Assembly: GCA_022495995.1 (NCBI GenBank)
Contig: JAFEMH010002597.1
Span: 124,001-188,000 of the forward strand
Direction of reading: 5' to 3'
Length of the DNA stretch: 64,000 nucleotides
Origin: Adenophora triphylla var. japonica
Taxonomy: Eukaryota > Streptophyta > Magnoliopsida > Asterales > Campanulaceae
A program made the position numbers and the translations under genes. Below, piece after piece: positions 1 through 8,993 of this stretch. Each line of letters starts with the position of its first letter. Within the stretch, counting starts at the first letter, position 1. Under the pieces are notes generated by a model that was given only the letters and a program-made list of their open reading frames with translations, was not told the DNA's origin and did no database searches.

Positions 1-590
1 TTTCTCGCGATCTCCGTATATTCCAAGATGAAGGAATAACATTTCGCTTTTCTTTCGATCTCAGTTATTCCAAGGTGAAGGAATAACATTTCGACCTCTC
101 TCGCGATCTCAGTTATTCCAAGGTGGAAGAATAACATTTCGCTCTTCTCTCGCGATCTCAGTTATTCCAAGGTGGAAGAATAACATTTCGCTCTTCTCTC
201 GCGATCTCAGTTATTCCAAGGTGGAAGAATAACATTTCGCTCTCTATTTTCGATCTCCGTTATTCCAAGGTGAAGGAATAACATTTCGATCTTTCTCGCG
301 ATCTCCGTTATTCCAAGATGGAAGAATAACATTTCGCTCCCTTTTTCGATCTCCGTTATTCCAAGGTGAAGGAATAACATTTCAATCTTTCTCGCGATCT
401 CCGTTATTCCAAGATGGAAGAATGACATTTCGCTCCCTTTTTCGATCTCCGTTATTCCAAGGTGAAGGAATAACATTTCGATCTTTCTCGCGATCTCCGT
501 TATTCCAAGATGGAAGAATAACATTTCGCTCCCTCTTTCGATCTCCGTTATTCCAAGGTGAAGGAATAACATTTCGATTCAGTGAAAAGC
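1..590 (+). repeat. Tandem hairpin array, 3' tail of Tat element A
   Basis: About eleven units of roughly 48 bp fill this stretch. Each unit holds an inverted repeat, GTTATTC(C)...(G)GAATAAC, with a short purine-rich loop (aaggtg-type), followed by a spacer alternating between a tctcgcgatc and a ttcgatc form. The position just before the CTACG motif and an LTR start matches the hypervariable repeat-rich 3' untranslated region known in Tat-lineage Ty3/gypsy elements. Open frames here on either strand are by-products of the repeat. Confidence 0.85.
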
Positions 591-861
591 TCGAACTACG
601 ACCTGGCTTGATTCCCCCGGGATACGTAGGTAGCCTCCTGTAGGTTCAGCCAATTTGTCACATATGACGCCCCCCTTTCCCCAGTGGATTCTGAACTACG
701 ATTATGGTTTGATTCCTACTCGGGATATGTAGGTAGCCTTTCATAAAAGGTCCAGCTACTCGACCACTTTGGTCACCGAATCCATCTCGGCATTCGCCAG
801 ATTGGATCCTTTTCTATCGACAACCCCACTCGCTCTGCAAGTGACGTTGCCGAGGGGCTTC
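591..861 (+). other. Pre-LTR CTACG...CGTAG motifs and polypurine end of element A
   Basis: Two copies of the conserved block are present: CTACG at 596-600 pairing with CGTAG at 625-629, and a second at 696-700 with a decayed partner near 730. Between them lies the cttgattcc...gggatacgtagg consensus found before every Tat 3' LTR in this window. The sequence then runs through the conserved 'tatcgacaaccccact...gtgacgttgccgagg' tail to the purine-rich cgaggggctt, the likely polypurine tract, right before the LTR start at 862. Confidence 0.75.
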
Positions 862-951
862 TGTAAGTACCCAAATCTGGCTCATGCCTTCCGGTTAAGT
901 TTCCCGGCGATTCCGGTAAATTTTCCTGTAATTCCCCGGACTTTCCTACAG

Positions 952-1281
952 TTCCGGAAACATTCCGGAACTGTTCCAAATTAATTAAAGGCTGAAAGGA
1001 ATGCTTATCAATTAAGAAACACGTTTTTCTTAATTCAAGGAATCCTTCTAGAAGACTGCCACCTTGCATGATTCTAGAAGGAACTGCATGTGGCTACTTA
1101 TGTCGTGCGACATAACCAGCCAGGGAGAGTTCTAGAAGCTTGCCACCTTGCATGTTTCTAGAAGAATCTGGAAGTGGCTACTTATGTCGTGCGACATAAT
1201 AGGCCATGAAGACTTCTAGAAGCTTGCCACCTTGCATGTTTCTAGAAGGAAAACGGTTATGGCTTGTTATGTCGTGCGACA
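952..1281 (+). promoter_or_regulatory. U3 enhancer-like array: TTCCGGAA pair plus an 84-bp triplication with TTCTAGAA
   Basis: TTCCGGAA occurs at 952-959 and 963-970, then TTCTAGAA at 1046, 1072, 1130, 1156, 1214 and 1240. The last six sit in an exact 84-bp period, and each unit also carries TGTCGTGCGACA (1101, 1185, 1270). TTCnnGAA is the core of plant heat-shock elements, so a heat- or stress-responsive U3 is possible. That role is inferred from the motif; the triplication itself is directly visible. The array ends about 25 bp before the TATA box. Confidence 0.7.
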
Positions 1282-1303
1282 TACTAAGCCCATGCAGGCA
1301 GCC

Positions 1304-1310
1304 TATAAAT
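1304..1310 (+). promoter_or_regulatory. TATA box of LTR A
   Basis: TATAAAT within gcctataaatagagg, the same context as the TATA boxes of LTRs B, D, G and H. It marks the U3/R boundary zone; the transcription start should lie about 30 bp downstream. Confidence 0.8.
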
Positions 1311-1532
1311 AGAGGCCTTCACCTCTCATTTTAGGCACCCCTTTTCCACCCCTCAGTCCCCCTCTATAGGGAATACGCCCAGGAAGCATCCCCTCTCCTC
1401 ACAATCCTCCCAAATCAATCCCAAATCAATCCCACACACACTTCCCACACACACACTTCCACACACATCAAGAAACCAAGGTTCTCACGGAATCAAGGCT
1501 TGACATCAGCTCTGGAGGAGGATGCTTGAAGG

Positions 1533-1579
1533 CTCCTATATCTAACTTGATATAGGAGTTGTGGATCTTCAAGGGTAAC
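1533..1579 (+). promoter_or_regulatory. TAACTT-loop hairpin and donor-like site of LTR A
   Basis: CTCCTATATC (1533-1542), loop TAACTT, then GATATAGGAG (1549-1558): a perfect 10-bp stem. About 17 bases later comes AAGG|GTAACG, a good match to a plant 5' splice site. LTR B has the same loop and spacing with an almost wholly different stem. Confidence 0.7.
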
Positions 1580-1910
1580 GCTCCCTTCCTCCCTATTTCT
1601 CCCTCTTTTAAACATATGTAGTTTAATCCACATAAATGACCTCAAATGTGTTGTAATAACTGAGATCTAATCTTTGCATATCTATTTTAGTCTCAGATCT
1701 CATAGATCCATCATTGTTTTACACATCATTTCATATAATCAAACCATTTTGACATTGTTTTGCATGAATACTCGAGATGAGTATGGATTCCTCATATCCA
1801 CACCCTTTTGAAGTATTCATTATTGAAATACTTGTTCCCTGAGATCTATTTGTGAAGAAACTTGGCCATATTGGTGCCTTGTTACCTCTGTAGATCCCAG
1901 CTGAAAGGTC

Positions 1911-1983
1911 TCTGCAAAGTGGCTAGTTATGTCACGCGACATAGGCAGCCTATGTCACGCGACAAACATGGCCAGTTTGCAGA
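1911..1983 (+). other. Stem-enclosed pair of TGTCACGCGACA near-palindromes
   Basis: TCTGCAAA (1911-1918) pairs with TTTGCAGA (1976-1983), with GGC/GCC just inside. Between them lie two copies of TGTCACGCGACA (1930-1941, 1953-1964). The same architecture with different outer stems occurs in every other Tat LTR here except H. Confidence 0.75.
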
Positions 1984-3089
1984 AACTGCATATTTTCAAG
2001 CTGTAATCTGATTTCAACCCTCATCATGCTATAATCTGATGTCTATCTGCAATTCAGATAGTATCTTCATACATAGAATGACATCTTTCGATTAAAATAC
2101 CATTTTCATACATAAAGGTGCATCCTTTGCACCTAAAGCCCATTTTCATGCATTAAAATCATTCTTTTTGCATTCAAAATCTCTTTTCACATTAAAAATG
2201 CATCCTTTGCACCCAAACATCATTTTCATACATAAAATGCATCCTTTGCTTTCAAAATAACATCTTTATGCATCACTTGCACATAAAATGCTATTTTTCT
2301 CATAAAATGCATCCTTTGCACAAAATCATTTCTTTAAACCATAAAGGTCACTTCTTTAAACCAAAAGTATCCTTTGCAACCCAAAATGTCATCTTTTTAC
2401 TAAAATGTCATTTTTACATGCATTCCCCCACGTCCCCATTAGCAACCTTGGAACGGACCGGTGTAAAAGATCCTATCTTTACATCGTTCCTTCCATTAAA
2501 GGTTTCATATTTCTTTAGAAAAGGGATAACCTTGAACCCTATATCTCCAATTATCGCTTAAGATGAGTATGAAGCATCTATATGAGCTCGACCGTCTTAA
2601 AGCGTAGGATTGATGGGCTAAGGACCCTCCTTTTCTAAAGAACCTCATCTTTGACTATAAAGAGAGTCATTCTCTCGATCATGCAAAGTCTCGAGGTTAA
2701 AAAAATGCAATGATCACAAGTCCAAGATGAGGACGGGATCATAATCCCGAATACATAAAATCCAAGAAATCCCGAGCGACAACCAATAAATGGTTTGTAC
2801 GTCCGGAAGACGACTTGGGACATTCCCCCCCTTTATTTTCAAACACATGCACACAAGAAAGCACACAAGCAAGCACGATTAATGGGATCTTGGGAGACTT
2901 GCTCCGGCAAGGCACCTTGGGTGAACGACGATCCGTTCTTCCCAAGGGGTAACTTAACCTCCGAACCCATAAAACCTTTTTTTCAAAGTTTTGAGGTAAT
3001 CAAAATGGCGTGGCGACTCCGTTTTTTCAAATTAAACCGGATGTCTTCAAACTCGCGTGAATTTCCAAAATTTGGGCACACAATCACAA

Positions 3090-3658
3090 ACGTGTACCGA
3101 CGAGAGGTCATGCCGTATTTTTCCTTGAAATTCTTCGGGAATACCCGTTATGCTGTCCAAATTTCTCCAGAAATTGGGATTGCTCGTCCGTCCCATAAAT
3201 GCTTCGGTTTTATTTAGGTATTATTGCCTATTATTAATTTTTAATCAATACATTTGGTGCGTACTAATAAGATGTTGCATGAGTCCATCTCCTTCCATAT
3301 GCTTCCCTCTCCCATACCGCCTCAAGGTTCTATCCTCCAGCTTATACACGCTCTCTCCTCTACAAGGCTGCGGCAAGTTGGGTGCGTACTACGGTCCCCG
3401 GTGCTCATTTGGTCCATATTCCCGAGGCGGAAACAGTTCAAGTGTCCGAGCAGTTGTTTATCTGATTCGGTACCCGAGATGTTTGGTGCAGAGAAGATTA
3501 TGGCCCACCAGTCTGGAAGTTCGTATCCCATGGGTCAGCAGAGTGCAAATGGTGTGTCCATCGAAAATTTGCGAGCTACCTTTGAAGCCGTTTTTCCTCA
3601 CGAGCGGGAGGCCCGATTGCTTGCTCAGATTGCTAAAGCTAAAGAGGACATCTTATGA
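3090..3658 (+). pseudogene. Leader and truncated gag of nonautonomous element B1
   Basis: The sequence from 3090 is nearly identical to the leader and gag start of B2 (9768-10448) but lacks about 110 bp present there around 9945-10050. Codons near 3362-3460 give a SWVR..VPGA..LV segment like that at the start of the G gag (45530-45580). A second frame from the ATG at 3479 encodes 59 residues ending in EREARLLAQIAKAKEDIL, matching the LALEREAHLLAQ-type coiled segment of G. It then stops at TGA 3656-3658, and no capsid, zinc knuckle or pol follows. This is the remnant of a Gag N-terminus in a derivative that could only move with enzymes supplied from elsewhere. Confidence 0.75.
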
Positions 3659-4584
3659 ACGACATAATGTTTGAGAAGGGTCCTCACCCCATCGACGTCA
3701 CCGATGCTCTTCCTTTCATCCGAAGTTGATGTAGTCAATCAGTCTTCGTATGATCTAGAATGTCCCTTTCGGGCATCGAGTCTGTCAAGTCCAAGTTGGA
3801 CCAGTTTTTGCTTTGCAATAATAAAAATATGTGTTTCTCTTCTTGCTAGACTCGAGGCACCATTAGCACACCCACGTCACACTTAATTGAAATGGTTTTA
3901 TCCTAGATGATTACTTGTGCTGCTCAATCACTAAGGCGTTGAAATGACTAATATTTAAATTAATCAAAGTGAGAAAATCAACTGATATCTTTCTCAAATT
4001 GGGGCTTGCCAACTCCCCATCTTGCATCTCATGTGCTCACATCTCTTTCATCATCCTCATCATCTCGTTGCTCAATGAATTTGCATGAATCTTCCTCAAG
4101 TAAGCTTAAGCAAACAATGAAGACTTAATCTCGTTTAGATCATCCGGTATGGACTGCGGCTGTAACCTTTCACCCCTAGGGAAACCATCACCTCACCCTC
4201 ACCAAATAATATCACTTCATTTCAAGATCGGCACATTTTGAAACCCGTCTAACCATCTCCAGAAGAAGAGGGACTATCCTTGGGGCTCCCATGATTCAAA
4301 AGAAGATCAACCTGTTCCAAGCTCAATAACGATGGAAAGCAATGATCCATCCTGGAGACTAGCTGAAATGCTCCTCTCAAAAACAAAATTGAAAAAGATA
4401 GAGAGACAAAAAGAAAAAGAAAAGAATAAAAAAAGAAAGAAGAAGAAAAGAAAGAGAGCTTAGTCCCCAGCGATTCTCTCAAAAGCAAAAGTCAAAGGAT
4501 TCGGTCGTTACTCAAGAGGAGTCTCAGAGTGAATAAAGAGACATCATGGATGTCCCCTCACCTTCCAAAACCAATCCCAAGCCG
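3659..4584 (+). other. Non-coding body of B1 (first part)
   Basis: No pol domain is recognisable. The stretch is over 95% identical by eye to 10449-11366 in B2. It holds a purine-rich tract (about 4378-4460, largely A and G) and AT-rich filler. Short frames here do not keep any recognisable protein. Confidence 0.7.
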
Positions 4585-4770
4585 TCCTCTCGATTTTAGA
4601 GGATATTCCCATTATCATTGCCCTTGGCAAAGCCAATTTTGACCTCTCATCCTCAGAGGCAAATCAATTCCCTCACCTTAGAAATCCCAAACACATCCCT
4701 GCAAGCCAACATCTCATCTTTAGAGGTTCAGTCAGTAAAAGGCCCGGCCGACCTCTCATCCTAAGAGGTC
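4585..4770 (+). repeat. Four-hairpin array with CCTCT/AGAGG stems and 7-nt loops (B1)
   Basis: Four hairpins share one geometry: 4585-4603 (TCCTCT/AGAGGA), 4643-4659 (CCTCT/AGAGG), about 4708-4728 (an AACCTCT-type stem with one mismatch) and 4750-4770 (GACCTCT/AGAGGTC). Loops are all seven bases (cgatttt, catcctc, catcttt, catccta). The outer pairs differ between hairpins yet stay paired. The B2 copy is at about 11367-11545. Confidence 0.75.
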
Positions 4771-5154
4771 ATGATATTCCAAAATCACCCGAAGACCGAT
4801 CGAAACCCTGAAGCCCAGTCGCAGTTCCTACCGGATAGCAGTTTCATTCCAATATCGTCGAGATCTAAATCAGATTATTTGCTTTATTGCTTGCTTAAAC
4901 CGGAGCCCAATCCATCTCGGTTCAAGACCATCAATCGAAGATTGTGCAAATTCCATTCGTTCATTCGACGTTTCATGTGAGCATACTTCATTTTCTCCTC
5001 CGCAAGACACTTGCCGTGGACGTCCCACTGGGGCTTCACATCCATGTCTCCCATCGACACTCCAAGAGGACATGTTTTTTCAATTCTCCAAATCCTCAAA
5101 ATCCTCAAAGGTCCTCAAAATCTTAAATTTTCACATTCAATTCTCTTTCAATCG

Positions 5155-5220
5155 GGATAAGCCCGAACTACGGCGACCTGAGCTCCTCTCAAGGAGGGGA
5201 ACGTAGGCAACCACAACTGG
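5155..5220 (+). other. Post-integrase structured motif, B1 copy
   Basis: CTACG (5168-5172) pairs with CGTAG (5202-5206) around an inner CTCCT/AGGAG stem (5183-5187 with 5192-5196), followed by gcaaccacaactggtccggt. In elements G and H the same block sits just after the integrase stop, so in B1 it marks where pol should have ended. Confidence 0.75.
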
Positions 5221-5407
5221 TCCGGTCAAAATCACTTGCAAACCTCAGAAAATCCGGTCTCCTCAAGGGCCATCCCCATACACAGAACCTCATTTCATCT
5301 TTCCGAGTTTGATTCTCGATATCAGTCGGCTTTCTCCTCAGGATTGATCAAAATATTTGTTCATATCAGGATTAGTGTTCGAATAATCCGAACATCAATA
5401 AAGGGTT

Positions 5408-5755
5408 TTAAGCAGCCTTGTGATCATCACGAATAAGACAAGTTTTCAAGTGTCTCGACAAGTCTTCTCTTTCTACATCATAGGGAGATAGAGCCAAAAC
5501 ACTGTTTTCGGTCAGCAGGGGCTTCCACACACTTTTCCACACCTTGTGATGCTTATACTCTCCCAAAAGAGTCAAACCCAAAAGCGAGTGTGTCACAGAA
5601 TCGGGATCCATTCCCACCCTCGAAAAATGTGTCCCTGCACATATACATTTCTGAGTCTTGTCCAGCGACTGATTGACTGCGGTTTGAAATGATGAGTTGC
5701 CTCTTTGGCCACAAGATGACTCTGTCTGCGATAAAGCTGCATGGAATTTCCTCAA
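5408..5755 (-). CDS. Antisense ORF, 115 aa, function unknown (B1)
   Basis: An uninterrupted reverse-strand frame of 115 codons, at the place where other Tat elements carry antisense genes (after the post-pol motif and before the repeat tail). The B2 copy at 12192-12539 keeps the same length with about four amino-acid changes and no stop. I see no signal peptide, membrane segment or known motif, and no similarity to the DUF7745-like or PMD-like products of G and H. It could be the decayed core of a larger antisense gene or a chance frame. Conservation between the copies may only reflect their recent common origin. Confidence 0.35.
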   Translation of the reverse strand: MRKFHAALSQTESSCGQRGNSSFQTAVNQSLDKTQKCICAGTHFSRVGMDPDSVTHSLLGLTLLGEYKHHKVWKSVWKPLLTENSVLALSPYDVEREDLSRHLKTCLIRDDHKAA

Positions 5756-6166
5756 TCTGGGGCTTTGGTTAAGATATCCCTCAAGCTCTCCTGACCAAAT
5801 TTCCTTCCAGGTTTGCTTTGCATTATAAACTGGGGCTTCGCCAAGTCGGGATCATTCTCTGCACATTCTCAACCTAAGCTGCATCATATCATCCATCACT
5901 CATACATTTCCCCACCTCATGGGAGAGGGTCCAACCCATACATCATCATATATACACATTCGTTCCATACACAATCCATCATAGCACAACTGCTACATAG
6001 ACATCTGCTCGCCAAGCCGTGCAAAATCCTCACTTCCTTTCCATTCCCAGCTGAGATGGACTTGTGCAACAAAAGATCAATAACGCATAATAAAATTCAA
6101 GTCAAATAAAATGCAAAGTGCCTTGAGTGTTATGTTTTCCCCCGGCAGGGTACAATAATCAAGTGA

Positions 6167-6400
6167 TCATAATTTGATCGTGAGGACTGCTCCTCGAATC
6201 ACAATTTTGGACAAGGATTCCAAATCCTGCAGGTGGCGGACCCCACCTTTATCATCTTCATCAGGCCTGTCACCTTCAGACTCATCAGCATCATCTGAAA
6301 GAGCCTTAGCTGCCTCAGCCTCCAAGCAATGCTTGTCAAAAAAGAGATTCAGCTGCCCCAGTATCCAAGCAATAATGCTCACCAGTCTCGACGACTTCAA
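6167..6400 (-). CDS. Antisense ORF, 77 aa, with acidic segment (B1)
   Basis: A reverse-strand frame with a markedly acidic centre (SDDADESEGDRPDEDDKGG) upstream, in the antisense sense, of the 115-aa frame. The B2 copy (about 13074-13304) is broken by small indels. The acidic stretch resembles the low-complexity acidic ends of antisense Tat proteins, such as the tail of the H antisense gene near 37310. No domain is recognised; weakly supported as coding. Confidence 0.3.
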   Translation of the reverse strand: MKSSRLVSIIAWILGQLNLFFDKHCLEAEAAKALSDDADESEGDRPDEDDKGGVRHLQDLESLSKIVIRGAVLTIKL

Positions 6401-6439
6401 AGCCTATTCTGCATGACAAATCATCAACAAAGACCATCC

Positions 6440-7270
6440 TGTGAACGGCCATCCAACAATCGTCGACAGTGGTATAGGTCCCTCCGGCAACCACAACTGT
6501 CATCAACAGTAGCGTGAGTCCCCTGGCAGCTACTCTTCACCAACACCCAGTGGTATGAGTCCCTCCGACATCCACAACCGTCATCAACAGTAGCGTGAGT
6601 CCCCTGGCAGCTACTCTACACCATCAGTAGTGGTTTAAGTTCCTCCGGCAGCCATGACCATCAGCAATTATAGCATGAGACCCCCCGGCAGCTACATCTA
6701 TCCCCAGCAAGAATCAACCAGTAGCGTGAGTCCCCTGACAGCTACTCCCCATCAGCAGTGGCATGAGTCCCTCCGACAGCCATGACCATCAGCAACAGTA
6801 GCGTGAGTCCCCTGACAGCTACTCCCCATCAGCAGTGGCATGAGTCCCTCTGACAGCAACGACCATCAGCAACAGTAGCGTGAGTCCCCTGGCAGCTACT
6901 CCCCATCACCAGTGGTCTGAGTCCCTCTGGCAGCCATGACCATTAGCAACGGTAGCGTGATTCCCCTGGCAGCTACTCCCCATCAGCAGTGGCATGAGTC
7001 CCTCTGGCAGCCACGACCATCAGCAACAGTAGCGTGAGTCCCCTAGCAGCTACTCCCCATAAGCAGTGGCATGAGTCCCTCCAGCAGCCACGACCATCAG
7101 CAACAGTAGTGTGAATCCCTCCAACAGCTACTCGTCACCATCAGTTGCAGCATGAGACCCTCCGGCAGCTACAACCTTTCATCATCAAACAAGTTGCAGC
7201 ATGAGACCCTTCGGCAGCTACAACCCTCCACGATCATCAGCTGTAGCATCAGTCCCTCCGGCAGCTACAG
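6440..7270 (+). repeat. 3' tail hairpin array of B1 (GTAGC/GCTAC and GTGGC/GCCAC units)
   Basis: Repeated units hold a stem, a conserved loop like gtgagtcccctggca or atgagtccctccggca, and the matching stem. Two stem types alternate: AGTAGC/GCTACT (e.g. 6508-6513 with 6529-6534; 6721-6726 with 6742-6747) and GTGGC/GCCAC (e.g. 6989-6993 with 7010-7014). Near the end the stems lengthen to GTTGCAGC/GCTACAAC (7144-7151 with 7168-7175, one mismatch) and CTGTAGC/GCTACAG (7241-7247 with 7264-7270). The array fills the Tat hypervariable 3' region. Confidence 0.85.
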
Positions 7271-7329
7271 GTAAGCACAGCAAAGGTATGAAAGCTAATC
7301 TCTACCCTTTCTTGCTCCTTGTCGGTTTC

Positions 7330-7547
7330 GTTTCTGAACTACGATTTGGCATGTTTCCCTCCTAGGGATACGTAGAAATCCTTTCTCCAAAGGTCCAGCC
7401 ATCTGATCTCACCAGATCATTGTCCCGACATCCGATCTCACCAGATCGTTGTCCGGCTATCCACCTTATCCCCTACCGCTCATTGGGATTGGGCCTTATT
7501 TTATCGACAACCTCACTTTTTCCATAAGTGACGTTGCCGAGGGGCTC
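7330..7547 (+). other. Pre-LTR CTACG...CGTAG motif and polypurine end of B1
   Basis: CTACG 7339-7343 and CGTAG 7371-7375 frame the conserved block. The stretch continues through the shared 'tatcgacaacctcac...taagtgacgttgccgagg' tail to cgaggggct (7538-7546), the likely plus-strand primer, just before the LTR at 7548. Confidence 0.75.
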
Positions 7548-7956
7548 TGTAAGTACGCCAATCCAATTCGCTGCCTTTTTAGATGCATTTTAATATGAAA
7601 AAATTGCATTAGGGGCATTTTGGTAAATTCCCGATCTGCTTCGAGACTTCCGGATTCTTTTTGTAAGTTCCTTGCGACACAACTGGACCATGAACTGCAG
7701 CTATAAATAAATCCCTCGGCCTCTCATTTCAGGATCCCAATTCGATTCCCTAAAGTCACTCTGCCGAATTCACACCAGAACCTCTCTCTCTCTCTCTCTC
7801 CTCCTTCCACACCAACATACACACCAATCTACCCCAATTCAACCTTCATCACATCCAATTCAACCATATACCCTCACACAACCCATACCAACTGGAGATC
7901 CAAGGCTATTCTCAGATCTGAGGTCCAAACATCATTCCAGTAGCTGATTCGAAGAT

Positions 7957-8001
7957 CTCTACACCTAACTTGGTGTAGAGATTGAGGACAACAAGGGTAA
8001 C
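7957..8001 (+). promoter_or_regulatory. TAACTT-loop hairpin and donor-like site of LTR B
   Basis: CTCTACACC (7957-7965), loop TAACTT, GGTGTAGAG (7972-7980): a perfect 9-bp stem. AAGG|GTAACG follows with GTAA starting at 7997, about 295 bp after the TATA box. Loop and distance match LTR A, but most stem pairs differ. Confidence 0.7.
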
Positions 8002-8319
8002 GAGTTCCTTCCCCTCATCTCTCTCTCATACTTGCTCCTTGCATAATTCTGTTCCTCCACCAGATAATTGAGCTCCATCCGCTTTAATTATCAGGTGGCA
8101 ATCGCCATCTCTCTGTTTAAGCTATTTGTGTTTGGTTTAATTGCATGTTCATGATGTGATTTAATTCAATTTGTTGCTTATTGGCCAAGGGAGTGTGGAT
8201 CTCCCTATATCCACATCCCCTTGGTCAATTCATTGTGAATTCGTTGGTATCTGAGCTGGTTTGGTATAATTCCTTGATCTGATTTGGTTTCTGTTAAATC
8301 TGTTTCTCAATTGTAAGGT

Positions 8320-8615
8320 CCCTGCAGACAGCTAACATGTGTCACGCGACACACTTGGACATTCAGAGTCCTGTGTCATGAGACACAATAAGCCCTCTGC
8401 AGAGGATCATCATTTCAGTTGTAAGTTTGTTCATCCAATTCACTTGTCAATCAAAACAGAGTGTGGATCTTCAATGTCCACACTCATTTGAAGTGATTGG
8501 GTAGATCTATGTCAATTCTGTGCTTGATTTGTAAAGCCTCTACAAAGTGCATCGTTGTGTCACGCGACACAACTGACCCCTCAGGTCCTGTGTCACGCGA
8601 CATAAGTAGTCCTTG
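8320..8615 (+). other. Two stem-enclosed near-palindrome pairs in LTR B
   Basis: The first cluster has TGTCACGCGACA at 8340-8351 and a decayed partner near 8374, with ctgcag-type flanks. The second has copies at 8558-8569 (arms extended to GTTGTGTC...GACACAAC) and 8591-8602. The flanking outer stems are weaker here than in LTRs A and G. Confidence 0.65.
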
Positions 8616-8809
8616 GCAGAAGGCTCAGTTTCAGTTGTAATCTGTCTTGTCCTCGTTGTAAGTGGGATGTGGCCTCCCACTGTAAATGGCTCACAAGTTG
8701 TATTCCTTATGTTGAGCAATAAAATGAAGCATTAATATGCAGTTTATACATATTTTTTCTCACACAATTGCACACACATTTGAATGAATTGGATGTTGAA
8801 CATAGAAAG

Positions 8810-8861
8810 ACTCATCTACGGACGAGGCGTGTTGGGTGAACTCTCGTTTCTTCCCAACACG
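8810..8861 (+). other. U5-terminal double hairpin of LTR B
   Basis: A first hairpin, CTC(G/A)T...ACGAG, is followed at once by CGTGTTGGG (8828-8836) pairing with CCCAACACG (8853-8861). The equivalents in LTR A use CTTG/CAAG and CCTTGGG/CCCAAGG. Confidence 0.7.
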
Positions 8862-8974
8862 TAACCTGACCCCCGAACCCGAAATTCTCTTTTCAAAGGT
8901 TTTCAATGTTTCCTTTAAAACGGCGTGGCGACTCCTAAAAATATCATTATTTTTTTCGGCGAGCGTTCATTCAG

Positions 8975-8993
8975 TGGCGACTCTGCTGGGGAC
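8975..8993 (+). other. Primer binding site of B2
   Basis: TGGCGACTCTGCTGGGGAC starts one base after the LTR end CA. A leading TGG is expected for pairing with a tRNA 3' CCA. tRNA-Arg is the primer reported for the Ogre/Tat relatives; I name it from family knowledge and have not checked the match. Confidence 0.85.

Larger units (their letters stand above)
862..3030 (+). mobile_element. LTR A (Tat-type Ty3/gypsy LTR, 3' copy)
   Basis: It starts TGTAAGTACCC, the start shared by all Tat LTRs here, directly after a polypurine tract. It contains a TATA box at 1304-1310, the TAACTT-loop hairpin at 1533-1558, a donor-like GGTAAC at 1574-1579, the double near-palindrome at 1911-1983, U5 hairpins at 2898-2947 and the terminal TGGCGACTCC at 3011-3020. 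The last bases of a normal LTR and the PBS are missing: between about 3020 and 3090 it runs into leader sequence of another subfamily, so the right edge is approximate. 2040-2430 is AT-rich with repeated 'cattttcatacataaa / gcatcctttgcac' phrases. Confidence 0.85.
7548..8973 (+). mobile_element. LTR B, shared by tandem elements B1 and B2
   Basis: It runs from TGTAAGTACGCC to ...cattCA, 1,426 bp, with a polypurine tract before it and a PBS one base after it. Internal landmarks are the TATA box at 7702-7708, the TAACTT hairpin at 7957-7980, the donor-like GTAAC at 7997, paired near-palindromes at about 8320-8400 and 8535-8615, U5 hairpins at 8810-8861 and an internal PBS-like TGGCGACTCC at 8926-8935. 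It serves as 3' LTR of B1 and 5' LTR of B2, the arrangement expected after unequal recombination between LTRs. Confidence 0.93.

Noticed and set aside
207..572. 121-aa reverse frame of repeated LGITEI blocks
   Set aside because: Translation of the 48-bp tandem array; no start context, and both strands are open for the same reason.
6500..7270. CRISPR-like look: short inverted repeats at regular spacing
   Set aside because: Units are contiguous variants without unique spacers, no cas genes exist and the context is a plant Tat 3' tail.
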